DNA of 64,000 nt from Allobosea sp. Tri-44 (GCF_004123845.1 NZ_NBDP01000030.1:62001-126000); one strand, 5' to 3'. Shown: positions 17,028-26,465, counted from the stretch's first letter. Numbers and translations are program-made. Notes: a model not told the origin generated them from the sequence alone.

Positions 17028-17677
17028 TCCGACATGTCCTTCCTGAACAACGCGGTCAGCCAGCGACCCTCGCGACCATCAAAGGAGTGCGACCAGAGCA
17101 ATCCGAGGCCGAGCACGGCCAGGGCGGCGATGATCTCAGCGCGCGGCCACAGGGCGACGTAATACTCGCTCCCCGTCGAGCCGATTTCGACGCTCTCACC
17201 CTCCCCCTCCCGGAGCGCGAGCAGGAAGACACCATCGTCGCGGATTGCCTCGGCGATCCTGGCGAAGACCGAGGGCAGGAGCTCGCGTTCGACGTGCTGG
17301 AGCACGTGCAGCGCCAAGACCCCGTCATAAGGACCGCCGAGCGGATCGCTGATCACGTCGAGGCGCTCGGCCCGGCGGCCGCGCGAGGCCTGGAACTGCA
17401 CGAAAGACTCCGCACCGTCGGTGCGCCTGACAAAGAGAGCCCGTTCTTCCAGCCAGTCGGCATCCCAGCCCGGGCCGGAGCCGATCTCGAGCAGGCAGCT
17501 GCCCGGTTCAATGGCTTTCAGCAGCTCGACCAGCGCTGGCTGATCATCCGCCTCCAGCTTCGGAGCTGTCGTTTGCGCGTAGTCGTCGGCGCAGCCCTCA
17601 TAGCCGACGAGGGTCGATGTATTGGAAGCCGAGCGGTTAGCCTTTCCGCTCCCCCTGGCTATGTCCGACGCTGTCAT
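17024..17677 (-). CDS. Class I SAM-dependent methyltransferase
   Basis: The 217-residue protein has SAM-binding motif I as LLEIGSGPGWDADWLEE, motif II acidic region around RTDGAESFV, and a later LALHVLQHV segment typical of methyltransferase type 11/12 proteins. The first 40 residues are polar. Its start overlaps the AraC stop and its stop overlaps the EamA start, each by four bases. The substrate is unknown; modification followed by export is one possible reading of the operon. Confidence 0.85.
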   Translation of the reverse strand: MTASDIARGSGKANRSASNTSTLVGYEGCADDYAQTTAPKLEADDQPALVELLKAIEPGSCLLEIGSGPGWDADWLEERALFVRRTDGAESFVQFQASRGRRAERLDVISDPLGGPYDGVLALHVLQHVERELLPSVFARIAEAIRDDGVFLLALREGEGESVEIGSTGSEYYVALWPRAEIIAALAVLGLGLLWSHSFDGREGRWLTALFRKDMSE

Positions 17678-18528
17678 GTCGTGCTCCCATTTCCACTGCG
17701 CTCCAGGGGTATCCAGATCGTCAGGCCGCCGAGCCCTGTCCCCGGGTCGAAGGCATCATTGTGGAATTCGAGGACGGGACCGTTCGCCGCGTTGAGGCCT
17801 GCGGCAGGCAGCGCCTCGTTCCAGATCGCCGTATAGGTGTCGTAGATCGTCGAGACATGGTCGCGATGGTCGAAGACCGCGCAGGTCCCCGATTCAATGT
17901 CCAGAGCGGCGAGCGGCTTGCGGGGCGAGGAGACCGAGCGGACCTCGGTGGCGCACATATATTCGAAGCAGCCATCTTCGTCCGGCGCGCGGCAGACGCC
18001 GATCGGTATCCCCGGGGCCTTGTCGGCGATGTCGGCATAATGGTCGCACATGAACGCCTGCCATTGCGCCGGTATCCCGATCGCCGATTCAAAGGAGCAT
18101 GGCGCGGACAGGCCGACGAGGCGCAAACGACGCAGCTCCCGCAAGCTCGGGATCGGTGTCCGGGCGCGGCCATTCGTCAGTCGCAACGGAGCGACGAGCT
18201 CGAGCCTGCCCAGGCTACCGCTGTTGCGGACCTCCTCCGGCGTGGCGCCGAACTGCTCGCGAAAGGCGCGGGTGAAGGCCTCGTGCGAGCCATAGCCGAA
18301 TTCGAGCGCGACCGAGAGGATGTCGGGGGCACCGGCAGCCAGGCGCTTGGCCGCCTCGCTCAATCGCCGCGCCCGGAGATAGGCCATCACCGGCCAGCCG
18401 CTCGCCGTGCCGAAGGCATTGGCCAGATGCGAGCGTGAGACGTTGCAGGCTGCCGCGATCGAGCCGAGCGTCAGCTCCCGGCCCGAATTGCGCTCGATCA
18501 CCCAAAGCGCCTTGTCGGCAAGCGACAT
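17674..18528 (-). CDS. AraC family regulator with GyrI-like ligand domain
   Basis: In this 284-residue protein the two AraC helix-turn-helix units come first (about 8-105: LGSIAAACNVSRSHLANAF and then EFGYGSHEAFTRAFREQFG). They are followed by a GyrI/effector-binding domain (about 125-275) ending IWIPLE. This is the order of Rob-like and SoxS/Rob-GyrI regulators, which sense small hydrophobic compounds. It is the first gene of a three-gene overlapping operon with a methyltransferase and an EamA exporter and probably controls it. Confidence 0.9.
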   Translation of the reverse strand: MSLADKALWVIERNSGRELTLGSIAAACNVSRSHLANAFGTASGWPVMAYLRARRLSEAAKRLAAGAPDILSVALEFGYGSHEAFTRAFREQFGATPEEVRNSGSLGRLELVAPLRLTNGRARTPIPSLRELRRLRLVGLSAPCSFESAIGIPAQWQAFMCDHYADIADKAPGIPIGVCRAPDEDGCFEYMCATEVRSVSSPRKPLAALDIESGTCAVFDHRDHVSTIYDTYTAIWNEALPAAGLNAANGPVLEFHNDAFDPGTGLGGLTIWIPLERSGNGSTT

Positions 18529-18700
18529 GCCCCGGCTCCTCCTGCGAGAGCCCCGTGCATATCACCCGATTTGGCCGGTCGCTTGATCGTTCGTCCACGA
18601 CCTGCGGCATTGCACAGTGTCCTGAACGACCCTTCCACGGCGCCACACTCCGGCAAATGCGCCCGACGAGGGTAGCCGGCCCCCTGCCGGCTCCACCGCT

Positions 18701-19651
18701 CTACTGGACCTTGACTCCCGTTCGCTTCATCAGCAGCGCCCATTTCGGAGTTTCGGCTGCGATCAGCGCGGCGAAGGCCTCGGGCGCGCTGAAGATCGGC
18801 TCGGCGCCGATCGCGAACAGCCGGCTCCTAACGCCTGTTTCCGAGCCGATCACGGCGAGCTCGGCATGAAGACCGAGGATCATCCCTGCCGGCGTGCCGG
18901 CCGGGGCGAGCAGCCCGAACCAGGCGACGGCCTCGAAACCCTCATAGCCGAGTTCGATCATGGTCGGGATTTCGGGTGCAACGGCCAGCCGCTGGCGCGA
19001 ACTCGCCGCAAGCGCCCGCAGCTTGCCCTCTCGCACCAGCGGCAGGGCGGTCGCGACATTGGCGAAGAAGAAACCGATATTGCCGTTCAGCACATCCGGC
19101 AACGGGCTGTTGCGATAGGGAACATGGGCAATGTCGATGCCCTCTGTCCGCTTCAGCATCTCGCCGGCGCGGTGCGAGGAGGTGCCGGCGCCGGCCGAGG
19201 CGTAGGTCAGCTTGCCGGGCTCCGATTTGGCCAGGGCGACGACGTCGGCGACGGAGCGGATGGGCGAGCCGGCGGCGACCACGAGCAGGTTCGGCGTCAC
19301 GACGATCTGGGAAATCGGCGCGAGGTCACGCTGCGGATCGAACGGCATCGCTTCATAGATGGCGGGATTGACGGTGATCGCGGCATCGCCAGCGAGCACC
19401 AGCGTATGGCCGTCCTTCTCTGCCTTGGCGACATGGTCGACGCCGATATTGCCGCCGGCACCGGGCATGTTGACGACGATCGCAGGCCGCTCCCAGCGCT
19501 CCGCCAGCAGCCGCGCCACGAGATCCGGGGCGGAGCCGGCGGCAAAGGGTACGATCAGCCGCAGCGGCGGCCGATCCGCCGCCCTGAGCGGCCGCGCCGG
19601 AGCGAGGCCGAGCCCGGCCAATCCCGCCAGTATTCCACGTCGCGTCAGCAT
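18701..19651 (-). CDS. Bug/TctC family periplasmic solute-binding protein, lone
   Basis: The 316-residue product begins with an RR-containing signal peptide (LTRRGILAGLAGLGLAPARPL). Family hallmarks follow: LIVPFAAGSAPDLVARLLAE, VVNMPGAGGNIGVDHVAKA, and the later PEIPTMIELGYEGFEAVAWFGLLAPAGTP in pieces. Bug proteins bind small carboxylates for TctAB-type carriers. No tctA or tctB is next to it, so it may feed the carrier at 56893-58870 or act as a sensor. Ligand unknown. It is divergent from the winged-helix/TPR gene. Confidence 0.9.
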   Translation of the reverse strand: MLTRRGILAGLAGLGLAPARPLRAADRPPLRLIVPFAAGSAPDLVARLLAERWERPAIVVNMPGAGGNIGVDHVAKAEKDGHTLVLAGDAAITVNPAIYEAMPFDPQRDLAPISQIVVTPNLLVVAAGSPIRSVADVVALAKSEPGKLTYASAGAGTSSHRAGEMLKRTEGIDIAHVPYRNSPLPDVLNGNIGFFFANVATALPLVREGKLRALAASSRQRLAVAPEIPTMIELGYEGFEAVAWFGLLAPAGTPAGMILGLHAELAVIGSETGVRSRLFAIGAEPIFSAPEAFAALIAAETPKWALLMKRTGVKVQ

Positions 19652-19815
19652 CGCGCCCTCCTGCCTCGCCGATGACGCCGATCATGCGTCGCCCGAGCGG
19701 CTGCTGTCCTGTCGTTGAACTGAAGGTTTTCTGATGGTTTGCTATCCGCAGTCGCCGCGGAGCCTGTGCGATGAGCGAAATTGAAGGTGAACCACGATCG
19801 CCCGAAGGAGGCGAC

Positions 19816-21399
19816 ATGCCGTTCCGCATCGGCGGCTGGCGCGTCGAGCCGCAGCTCGATGAGGTTTCGCTCGACGGCGAGGCGGTCAAGCTTGAGCCAC
19901 GGGCAATGCGCGTCCTCCTCGCTCTGGCGCGCGAGCCGGGACGGCTCGTCACCAGCGAGGCTCTGCTCGATCAGGTCTGGCCGAACCTGACCGTGACCTC
20001 GAACTCGCTCTATCAGGCGGTCGGCGACCTGCGCCGGGTGCTCGGCGCCGACAAGGCGACCCAGGTCTTCATCACGACGGTATCGCGTCGCGGCTACCGA
20101 CTGGTCGCGCCGGTCGAACGCGCGAAAGAGGAACAGCGCCGCCCGGCTCCGGGCGTGGCGCGCCTCGGCCCGCGTTCGGTCGCGATCCTGCCCTTCGGCG
20201 CGCCGAACTTGCCGGAAAGCCACGGGTTCCTCGCCGAAGTCCTGCTCGACGACCTGATCGACGAGGTCTCGCGCCACCCGGCGATCGTCGCCATCGCGCG
20301 CGGCACGATGCTGACCTTCGCCGGCCGGCCGGTCGATCCGCTGCTGGTGGCGCGCGACCTTGGCGTCGGCTTCGTTGTCGAGGGACGGCTGCTGCTGGCG
20401 GCGGAAGAGCTGCGTGTCAGCCTCAGATTAATCGACGGCAACGGCGGTCGACAGGTCGTGGCCGAGGAGACCGCCTTCGCGCTGGCCGACTGGGCGAACA
20501 GCGGCCGGCTCACCATGGCGCGGGCAGCGCGGCGCCTGCTGCTCGAACTGGCGGAAGGCGCCACGCGTGGCCCGCCGGTCGAGGGCGGTCGCGATCTCCG
20601 CGCGATCGAGGCCGCGATGCGCGCCTGGGTCGAGCTCTATTGCCGCCCGCAGACGCCGGAGAGCAACGAGCGCGCCTGGCGCTGGGCGGAGGAAGCGCTG
20701 GCACTCGATCCCGATTCGGCCATCGGCCTCAATGCGCTCGCCTTCTGCGAATGGCGCGCCGCGCAATATGGCTGGCGTCCGCAAGAGCGCGCCGTGCTGC
20801 TGACGGCCGCCCTCGAACACGCCCAGCGCGCCATCGACCTCGCCCCGCGCAACCCGGACCCCTACTACACGCTGGCGCTGGCGACCCTTCTCGCCGGCGA
20901 TCTCAACCGGGCGGAGGCGGCGCTGCGCCATTGCATCGGGCTCAACGCGTCCTATGCGCCGGCCCATGCCCTGCTCGGGCTCGTCCGCACGATGCAGGGC
21001 TTTCCGCAGGAGGCGGCCGCGCTCTGCGCCCGCGCCTTCGCGCTCAGCCCCTATGAGCCCCTGCGCGCGATCTGGCACTGGATCGTGGCCTGGGCGGCGA
21101 TCGTGCTCGACGAGGACGAGACCGCTCTGGCGCAGGCCGAGCAGGGCATCGCCGCCAATCCACATTTCCCCACCTGCTATGTCGCGGGCGCGATCGCGGC
21201 CAGACGCCTCGGCAAGAACGCCCTGGCCGCCCAATATGCCAGGGCGCTCAGCGCCTCGCCGACCTTTGGCAATCTCGCCGACATCGCCGAGAACCTGCCG
21301 GCGCTGCACTTTGCGCCGCTGCGATCTGCCTATCTGGCCGATCTTGCAGCCGCCGGCCTGCCGGACGGCGGCGCTGCCGACGTCACTGCGTCAGGCTGA
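19816..21399 (+). CDS. Winged-helix (OmpR/CadC-type) protein with TPR-like C-terminal region
   Basis: The 527-residue product has a DNA-binding winged helix at about 5-95 (VKLEPRAMRVLLALAREPG through VSRRGYRLVAPV). A middle domain starting SVAILPFGAP resembles those of adenylate-cyclase-like TPR regulators. From about 250 onward TPR-like helices appear (ALEHAQRAIDLAPRNPD, NRAEAALRHCIGLNASYAP). No membrane helix was seen, unlike CadC. AAGGAGG just before ATG 19816 favours this start over ATG 19771. The 3' end overlaps the convergent ABC gene by 17 bases. Regulated genes are unknown; the divergent Bug gene is a candidate. Confidence 0.85.
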   Translation: MPFRIGGWRVEPQLDEVSLDGEAVKLEPRAMRVLLALAREPGRLVTSEALLDQVWPNLTVTSNSLYQAVGDLRRVLGADKATQVFITTVSRRGYRLVAPVERAKEEQRRPAPGVARLGPRSVAILPFGAPNLPESHGFLAEVLLDDLIDEVSRHPAIVAIARGTMLTFAGRPVDPLLVARDLGVGFVVEGRLLLAAEELRVSLRLIDGNGGRQVVAEETAFALADWANSGRLTMARAARRLLLELAEGATRGPPVEGGRDLRAIEAAMRAWVELYCRPQTPESNERAWRWAEEALALDPDSAIGLNALAFCEWRAAQYGWRPQERAVLLTAALEHAQRAIDLAPRNPDPYYTLALATLLAGDLNRAEAALRHCIGLNASYAPAHALLGLVRTMQGFPQEAAALCARAFALSPYEPLRAIWHWIVAWAAIVLDEDETALAQAEQGIAANPHFPTCYVAGAIAARRLGKNALAAQYARALSASPTFGNLADIAENLPALHFAPLRSAYLADLAAAGLPDGGAADVTASG

Positions 21400-23293
21400 C
21401 CCTGACGCTCTGCCCCTCTTCCTGCGTCGCCCGCTGCAGCGTCGCCTTGGCCTCGTCGACCTGGCGCTGGCGGTTCCAGAGCGCGGCGTAGACGCCGTCG
21501 GCGGCGAGCAATTCGCGGTGATGGCCGCGCTCGACGATCAAGCCCTTGTCGAGAACGATGATCTCGTCGGCGTTGACCACGGTGGAGAGCCGGTGCGCGA
21601 TCACCAGCGTGGTGCGGCCCTCGCTGACCCGGTCGAGCGCGTCCTGGATCTCTTTCTCGGTGAAGGAATCGAGCGCCGAGGTCGCCTCGTCGAGCACCAG
21701 CACCGGCGGCCCTTTCAGGATGGTGCGGGCGATGGCGACGCGCTGCTTTTCACCGCCGGAAAGCTTCAAGCCGCGCTCGCCGACCGAGGTCTGGTAGCCT
21801 TCCGGCAGCGACTTGATGAAGCGGTCGATCTGGGCGAGCCGGGCGGCGTCCTCGATCTCGGCTTGCGTCGCCTCGGGCCGGCCATAGCGCAGATTGTATT
21901 CGATGGTGTCGTTGAACAGCACCGTGTCCTGAGGGACCATGCCGATCGCCGAGCGCAGGGAGACCTGCTGGATTTCGGCAATGTCCTGTCCGTCGATCAG
22001 GATGCGCCCGGCTTGCGGCTCGTAGAAGCGGAAGAGCAGGCGCGAGATCGTCGACTTGCCGGCGCCCGACGGGCCGACGATCGCGATAGTCTTGCCGGCG
22101 GGCACCTCGAACGAGATGCCGCGCAGGATTGGCCGCTCCGGCACATAGGCGAAGTGGACGTCCTCGAAGGTGACGGTGCCGGCGCGGACGTCGAGAGCGG
22201 GAGCACCCGGCTTGTCCTGGATTTCGGGATCGCGGCCGATCAGCTGGAACATCTGCTCGATGTCCAGCGTCGCCTGCTTGATCTCGCGATAGACGGTGCC
22301 CATGAAATTCAGGGGGATGTAGAGCTGGATCAGCATGGCGTTGATCAGCACGAAATCGCCGACCGTGTTGGTGCCGGCCTGGAAGCCGCGCACGCACATC
22401 ACCATCGAGATGGTCAGCCCCGCTGCGAAGATCGCGGCCTGGCCGAAATTGAGCCAGGCGAGCGAGGTGTAGGCCTTGATCGAGTTGCGCTCATAGCGCG
22501 CCATCGAGACGTCGTAGCGCGCCGTCTCGCGCGCCTCGGCGCCGAAATACTTCACGGTCTCGTAGTTGAGCAGCGAGTCGATCGCCTTGGCGTTGGCGTC
22601 GGTGTCGGACTCGTTCATCTGGGCCCGGATGGCGATGCGCCATTCGGTGGCCTTGATGGTGTAGGCCATGTAGCCGACCACCATCGTCACCAGCACGACG
22701 ACATAGCGCCAGTCGAACAGCCAGAGCAGCACGCTGATGATCAGGGTGACCTCGATGATCACCGGCACGAGCTGGTTGAGGCCGAGGCGGACCATCTCCT
22801 CGATGCCGTTGCGGCCACGCTCGAGCACGCGCGTCAAACCGCCGGTCTTGCGCTCAAGATGAAAGCGCAGCGAGAGATGGTGGAGATGGCCGAAGGTCTG
22901 CAGCGCCAGCGTCCTGACCGCATGCATGAAGACCGGAGCGAAGATCGCGTCGCGCAACTGTACGAAGGCGGCCGAGCCGACGCGGGCAAAACCGTAAATC
23001 ACCGTCAGCGCCAGCGGCGCGCCGACCAGAAAGGGCAGCCAGTTCGACAGCGTCGTCGGGTTGTTGGCGAGCGCGTCGGTCGCCCATTTGAACGCGAAAG
23101 GTACGCCCATCAGCACGAGGCGGCCGATCACCAGCAGCACGAAGGCGGCGACGACGCGCTGGCGCAGATCGGCCCGCTCCGGCGGCCAGAGATAGGGCCA
23201 GAGCGCCTGGAATGTGGCGATGAAGCCGGAGCCGGGCTGGAGCACGGTGGGGCGCGCTAGAGGCGCCGAGACCGGCGTGGCAGGCGAGGACAT
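21383..23293 (-). CDS. Atm1/HMT1-type ABC exporter (fused permease-ATPase)
   Basis: The 636-residue protein joins a six-helix permease (about 45-345) to an ATPase. Visible motifs are Walker A GPSGAGKST (407-415), signature LSGGEKQR from 511, Walker B VLVLDEAT (531-538) and the H-loop AHRLST. The segment LNYETVKYFGAE near 242-252 is characteristic of the Atm1 branch, which exports glutathione-linked sulfur or metal conjugates and supports heavy-metal tolerance. I chose ATG 23293 because the family starts there; the frame stays open much further upstream only through GC bias. Strong candidate for iron-sulfur or metal homeostasis. Confidence 0.92.
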   Translation of the reverse strand: MSSPATPVSAPLARPTVLQPGSGFIATFQALWPYLWPPERADLRQRVVAAFVLLVIGRLVLMGVPFAFKWATDALANNPTTLSNWLPFLVGAPLALTVIYGFARVGSAAFVQLRDAIFAPVFMHAVRTLALQTFGHLHHLSLRFHLERKTGGLTRVLERGRNGIEEMVRLGLNQLVPVIIEVTLIISVLLWLFDWRYVVVLVTMVVGYMAYTIKATEWRIAIRAQMNESDTDANAKAIDSLLNYETVKYFGAEARETARYDVSMARYERNSIKAYTSLAWLNFGQAAIFAAGLTISMVMCVRGFQAGTNTVGDFVLINAMLIQLYIPLNFMGTVYREIKQATLDIEQMFQLIGRDPEIQDKPGAPALDVRAGTVTFEDVHFAYVPERPILRGISFEVPAGKTIAIVGPSGAGKSTISRLLFRFYEPQAGRILIDGQDIAEIQQVSLRSAIGMVPQDTVLFNDTIEYNLRYGRPEATQAEIEDAARLAQIDRFIKSLPEGYQTSVGERGLKLSGGEKQRVAIARTILKGPPVLVLDEATSALDSFTEKEIQDALDRVSEGRTTLVIAHRLSTVVNADEIIVLDKGLIVERGHHRELLAADGVYAALWNRQRQVDEAKATLQRATQEEGQSVRVSLTQ

Positions 23294-23392
23294 TGAAATG
23301 CTTCCAAATGGAACCGCCGATATAGGTGGATTCTCTGGGGAATGCAGGGGGCAGGAGAAGGAAATTGCGGAAACGCCTTGCCTCTCCCTATC

Positions 23393-23499
23393 CGTCATTC
23401 CGGCCGCAGCGAAGCGGAGCGCCGGAATCCATCGTAGAGCTCCAGTGCCCTTCGATGGATTCCGGAGCTGCGCGCCTTCGGCGCTTGTCCGGAATGACG
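23393..23499. repeat. Long inverted repeat (CGTCATTCCGG type)
   Basis: Left end CGTCATTCCGG and right end CCGGAATGACG are exact inverses, with inner GGAATCCATCG and CGATGGATTCC also paired. It lies between the kinase and ABC exporter genes. Confidence 0.85.
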
Positions 23500-23529
23500 A
23501 GGCCTTCTTGCAAAGGATGAGGCTGAAGC

Positions 23530-24156
23530 TCAGCCCGCCCGTGCATTCTCCCAAACAATGTCCGCCTGCCGGCTGCTTTCGATCACCAATCGCGCATTGG
23601 GCAGGTCGTTGCCCTCGACCCAGGCGCGTGCGGCCTCCTCGCTGCGGCCGAGGTCGGTCCAGCGGGCGAGCAGCCGGCGGTCCAGCTCGGCGATCGCCAC
23701 CTCGATGAAGATGGTCAGATCGAAGAGCGGCAAGATCTCGGTCCAGGGCGGCCGGTCGAGCAGGAGATAATTGCCCTCGACCAGCACGAAGCGGGCATCG
23801 GCGGGGACGATCGCCGCGCCAGCGCGGGATAGATCGGCTTCGCGATCGAAGACCGGCACTGCCACAGCCTCCTCGCCCGAACGGATGCGCCGCAGCGTCG
23901 CCACGAGCCCGGCGCAGTCGAAGGTCTCGGGCGCGCCCTTGCGGTTGCGCAGGCCCATCGCGTCCAGCACGGCATTGTCGAAATGGAAGCCGTCCATCGG
24001 CACCAGCGCCGCCTCGCCGGCCGGCAGCGCCGCGAGCAGTTGCTCGCTCAGCGTCGACTTGCCGGCTCCCGCAGGGCCCGCCAGCGCGACGACGATGCGG
24101 CTCAGACCGCGCGCTTGCTCGACGATCCTGGCGGCGATGTCCTCCGCGGTTTGCAT
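23530..24156 (-). CDS. P-loop nucleoside/pantothenate-kinase-like protein (YggC/FrcK type)
   Basis: The 208-residue product has a P-loop GPAGAGKST, the segment VPMDGFHFDNAVL, and VLVEGNYLLLDRPPW. This is the pattern of the uridine/pantothenate kinase-like family annotated as nucleoside/nucleotide kinase or fructose transport kinase. ATG 24156 begins the conserved part; the ribosome site is weak and the frame extends upstream to 24219. Substrate is uncertain. No sugar ABC transporter is nearby to support FrcK. Confidence 0.85.
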   Translation of the reverse strand: MQTAEDIAARIVEQARGLSRIVVALAGPAGAGKSTLSEQLLAALPAGEAALVPMDGFHFDNAVLDAMGLRNRKGAPETFDCAGLVATLRRIRSGEEAVAVPVFDREADLSRAGAAIVPADARFVLVEGNYLLLDRPPWTEILPLFDLTIFIEVAIAELDRRLLARWTDLGRSEEAARAWVEGNDLPNARLVIESSRQADIVWENARAG

Positions 24157-24293
24157 GGTCAAAGGCCCAGAATCTCCACTGTCCCGACGCAGGATCGACG
24201 ACGCCCGCGGCGCCTGCAACCGGGCGCTGCCGCCATGAAGCGGGACCGATCAGGCCTTGTTCTCGTCGCAACTGCGATGTCAGACTGGACTAA

Positions 24294-24307
24294 AGCCTTT
24301 AAAGGCT
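24294..24307. promoter_or_regulatory. 14-base perfect palindrome upstream of small exported gene
   Basis: AGCCTTTAAAGGCT is its own reverse complement and ends eight bases before the GGAGA ribosome site of the gene at 24328. It may be an operator or an mRNA leader hairpin. Confidence 0.35.
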
Positions 24308-24327
24308 GAGCCTTGGAGAAGACGCCC

Positions 24328-24660
24328 ATGACGCTTCGACGCATCCTTCCGGCCGCCTGCGCGCTCGCGCTGCTGACGACCCTGCCGGCTCTGGCGCAGT
24401 CCCGCCCACCGGCGCAGGTCAAGATCACCAATGGCCGCACCGTGCCACTGCAGACGCTGGAGATCACCACAACCGGTGAGCAGGCCCGGCTCGTCGCCAA
24501 GCTCGCCAAGCCGCTGGCGCCCGGCAAGAGCGTGTCGCTCAAGCTGAACAAGCCGGCCGGCTGCAGCTACTACGTCCTCGGCAAGTTCAGCGACGAGAGC
24601 GAAAGCGACAATGACGGCATCGACCTCTGCAAGGAGAAGTCGCTGCGCCTGACGGAGTGA
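24328..24660 (+). CDS. Small exported hypothetical protein
   Basis: The 110-residue product has a signal peptide (MTLRRILPAACALALLTTLP, cut near ALAQ). The mature part is beta-rich, with a repeated Lys/Leu pattern (KLAKPLAPGKSVSLKLNKPAG) and two Cys residues, at GCSYYV and DLCKEK, likely a disulfide. No family recognised. ATG 24328 is preceded by GGAGA. Both sides are flanked by palindromes (24294-24307 and 24669-24803). Confidence 0.75.
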   Translation: MTLRRILPAACALALLTTLPALAQSRPPAQVKITNGRTVPLQTLEITTTGEQARLVAKLAKPLAPGKSVSLKLNKPAGCSYYVLGKFSDESESDNDGIDLCKEKSLRLTE

Positions 24661-24668
24661 GACTTTTC

Positions 24669-24803
24669 CTTCTCCCCTCGGGGGAGAAGGTGGCAGCGCG
24701 AAGCGCTGACGGATGAGGGAAGGAAGGGCGAGCGGGTAACCGGCTCACCCGGTCGACCCGCCCTCATCCCCCTGCCGGGACCTTCTCCCCCGAGGGGAGA
24801 AGG
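24669..24803. repeat. Inverted repeat with CCTTCTCCCC arms
   Basis: Each end is itself a near-palindrome: CCTTCTCCCCTCGGGGGAGA on the left and TCTCCCCCGAGGGGAGAAGG on the right. The interior also carries GGATGAGGG and CCCTCATCC pairing. It separates the small exported gene from the convergent cimA. Confidence 0.85.
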
Positions 24804-24809
24804 ACGACT

Positions 24810-26465
24810 TCATGCCGTCGCGCCCTCGCGCATCAGCTTGTAGGTGATCGAGTCGACCAGCGCCTGGAACGAGGCGTCGATGATGTTGGCGCTGACGCCG
24901 ACGGTGGTCCAGCGCTCGCCGGTCTCATCGGCGGATTCGATCAGCACGCGGGTGACCGCATCGGTGCCGCCCTGGAAGACGCGGACCTTGTAGTCCACCA
25001 GCCTGAGGCCGCCGATCAGCGACTGGTAGCGGCCGAGATCCTTGCGCAAGGCAAGGTCGAGCGCATTGACCGGGCCGAGCGCGCTTTCGGCGACCGAGAT
25101 CAGCGATTCCTCACCGACCTTCACCTTGACGATCGCCTCCGAGAAAGTGACGAGCTCGCCCAACGCATTGTAGCGGCGCTCGACATTGGCGGTGAAGCGC
25201 TCGATCTCGAAATAGGCCGGCAACTCGCCCAGGATGCGCTTGGCGAGCAGATAGAACGAGGCATCCGCCCCCTCGAAGGCGTAACCCTGCGCCTCTTTCT
25301 CCTTCAGCTCCTCCAGCACACGCGAGAGCCTTGGATCATCGCGGCCGATGGTGACGCCGATGCGTTCCAGCTCGGCGACGAGGTTCGATTTGCCGCCCTG
25401 GTCGGAGACCAGCACCTTGCGGACATTGCCGACCAGATCGGGCGCGACATGCTCGTAGGTGCGCGGATCCTTCAGCACGGCGGAGGCATGGATGCCGGCC
25501 TTGGTGGCGAAGGCGGAGGCTCCGACGAAGGGCGCGTGCCGGTTCGGCGCCCGGTTCAGCATCTCGTCGAGCGCCCGCGAGACATGGGTGAGCTCGCCGA
25601 GCTCGGCCTCGCCGACCCCGAGCGTGAAGCGGCGATTATAGCGCTCCTTCAGTTTCAGCGCGCCGATCAGCGTGACGAGATTGGCGTTACCGCAGCGCTC
25701 GCCGAGCCCGTTGAGCGTGCCCTGGATCTGGCGCACGCCCGCCTCGACCGCGGCGAGCGAGTTGGCGACGGCACAGCCGCAATCGTCATGGGCGTGGATG
25801 CCGAGATTCTCGCCCGGCACGACCTTGGCCACCTCGGCGACAGTCCCACTGATCTCATCCGGCAGCGTGCCGCCATTGGTGTCGCAGAGCACGACCCAGC
25901 GCGCACCGGCCTCATAGGCGGCGCGGGCGCAGGCAAGCGCATAATCGGGATTGGCCTTGTAGCCGTCGAAGAAGTGCTCGCAATCGAGCATGACCTCGCG
26001 GCCGGCCGCCTTGGCGGTGGCAACGCTGTCGCGGATGCCGTCGAGATTGTCCTCGAGCGAGATCTCGAGCGCGACATGGACATGATAGTCCCAGCTCTTG
26101 GCGACGAAGACGATCGCGTCAGCCTTGGCGTCGAGCAGTGCGGCGATGCCGGGATCGTTCGAGGCCGAGCGCCCTGCCCGCTTGGTCATGCCGAAGGCGG
26201 CGAACTTCGCCCGCTTCGTCGGCTTCTGCGCGAAGAAGGCGGTGTCGAGCGGGTTGGCGCCGGGGTAGCCGCCCTCGACATAGTCGATGCCGAGCTTGTC
26301 GAGCATCGCTGCGACCGCGCGCTTGTCGTCGAGCGAGAAATCGACGCCCGTGGTCTGGGCGCCGTCGCGCAGCGTCGTGTCGAAGAGGTGGATGCGGGCG
26401 AGCGTCGCTTCGCCGCCTTTGCGCGGCGCAGCCTCGGCCAGCGTGGCATGTGCCGCGACGCTCAT
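24810..26465 (-). CDS. cimA: Citramalate synthase
   Basis: CimA condenses pyruvate and acetyl-CoA to citramalate, a threonine-independent entry to isoleucine. The 551-residue protein has the DRE-TIM metal-binding motif LFDTTLRDGAQT, GIHAHDDCGCAVAN with metal His residues, GLGERCGNAN, and a C-terminal LeuA-type regulatory domain (about 390-540). The FDTTLRDGAQTTGVDFS context is typical of the CimA subgroup rather than LeuA. It is the last gene of an overlapping operon with cysS, a PIN-like gene and a 39-codon ORF; its ATG overlaps that ORF's stop (ATGA). Confidence 0.92.
   Translation of the reverse strand: MSVAAHATLAEAAPRKGGEATLARIHLFDTTLRDGAQTTGVDFSLDDKRAVAAMLDKLGIDYVEGGYPGANPLDTAFFAQKPTKRAKFAAFGMTKRAGRSASNDPGIAALLDAKADAIVFVAKSWDYHVHVALEISLEDNLDGIRDSVATAKAAGREVMLDCEHFFDGYKANPDYALACARAAYEAGARWVVLCDTNGGTLPDEISGTVAEVAKVVPGENLGIHAHDDCGCAVANSLAAVEAGVRQIQGTLNGLGERCGNANLVTLIGALKLKERYNRRFTLGVGEAELGELTHVSRALDEMLNRAPNRHAPFVGASAFATKAGIHASAVLKDPRTYEHVAPDLVGNVRKVLVSDQGGKSNLVAELERIGVTIGRDDPRLSRVLEELKEKEAQGYAFEGADASFYLLAKRILGELPAYFEIERFTANVERRYNALGELVTFSEAIVKVKVGEESLISVAESALGPVNALDLALRKDLGRYQSLIGGLRLVDYKVRVFQGGTDAVTRVLIESADETGERWTTVGVSANIIDASFQALVDSITYKLMREGATA

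Noticed and set aside
20954..23260. 768-codon open frame antisense to the ABC exporter
   Set aside because: It has no ribosome site and no domain, and it mirrors the codons of a protein with intact Walker and signature motifs.
23294..24271. Upstream extension of the ABC exporter to 962 residues
   Set aside because: The extra 326 residues are antisense-like Arg/Gly sequence through the kinase gene and a palindromic repeat; the family N-terminus fits ATG 23293.
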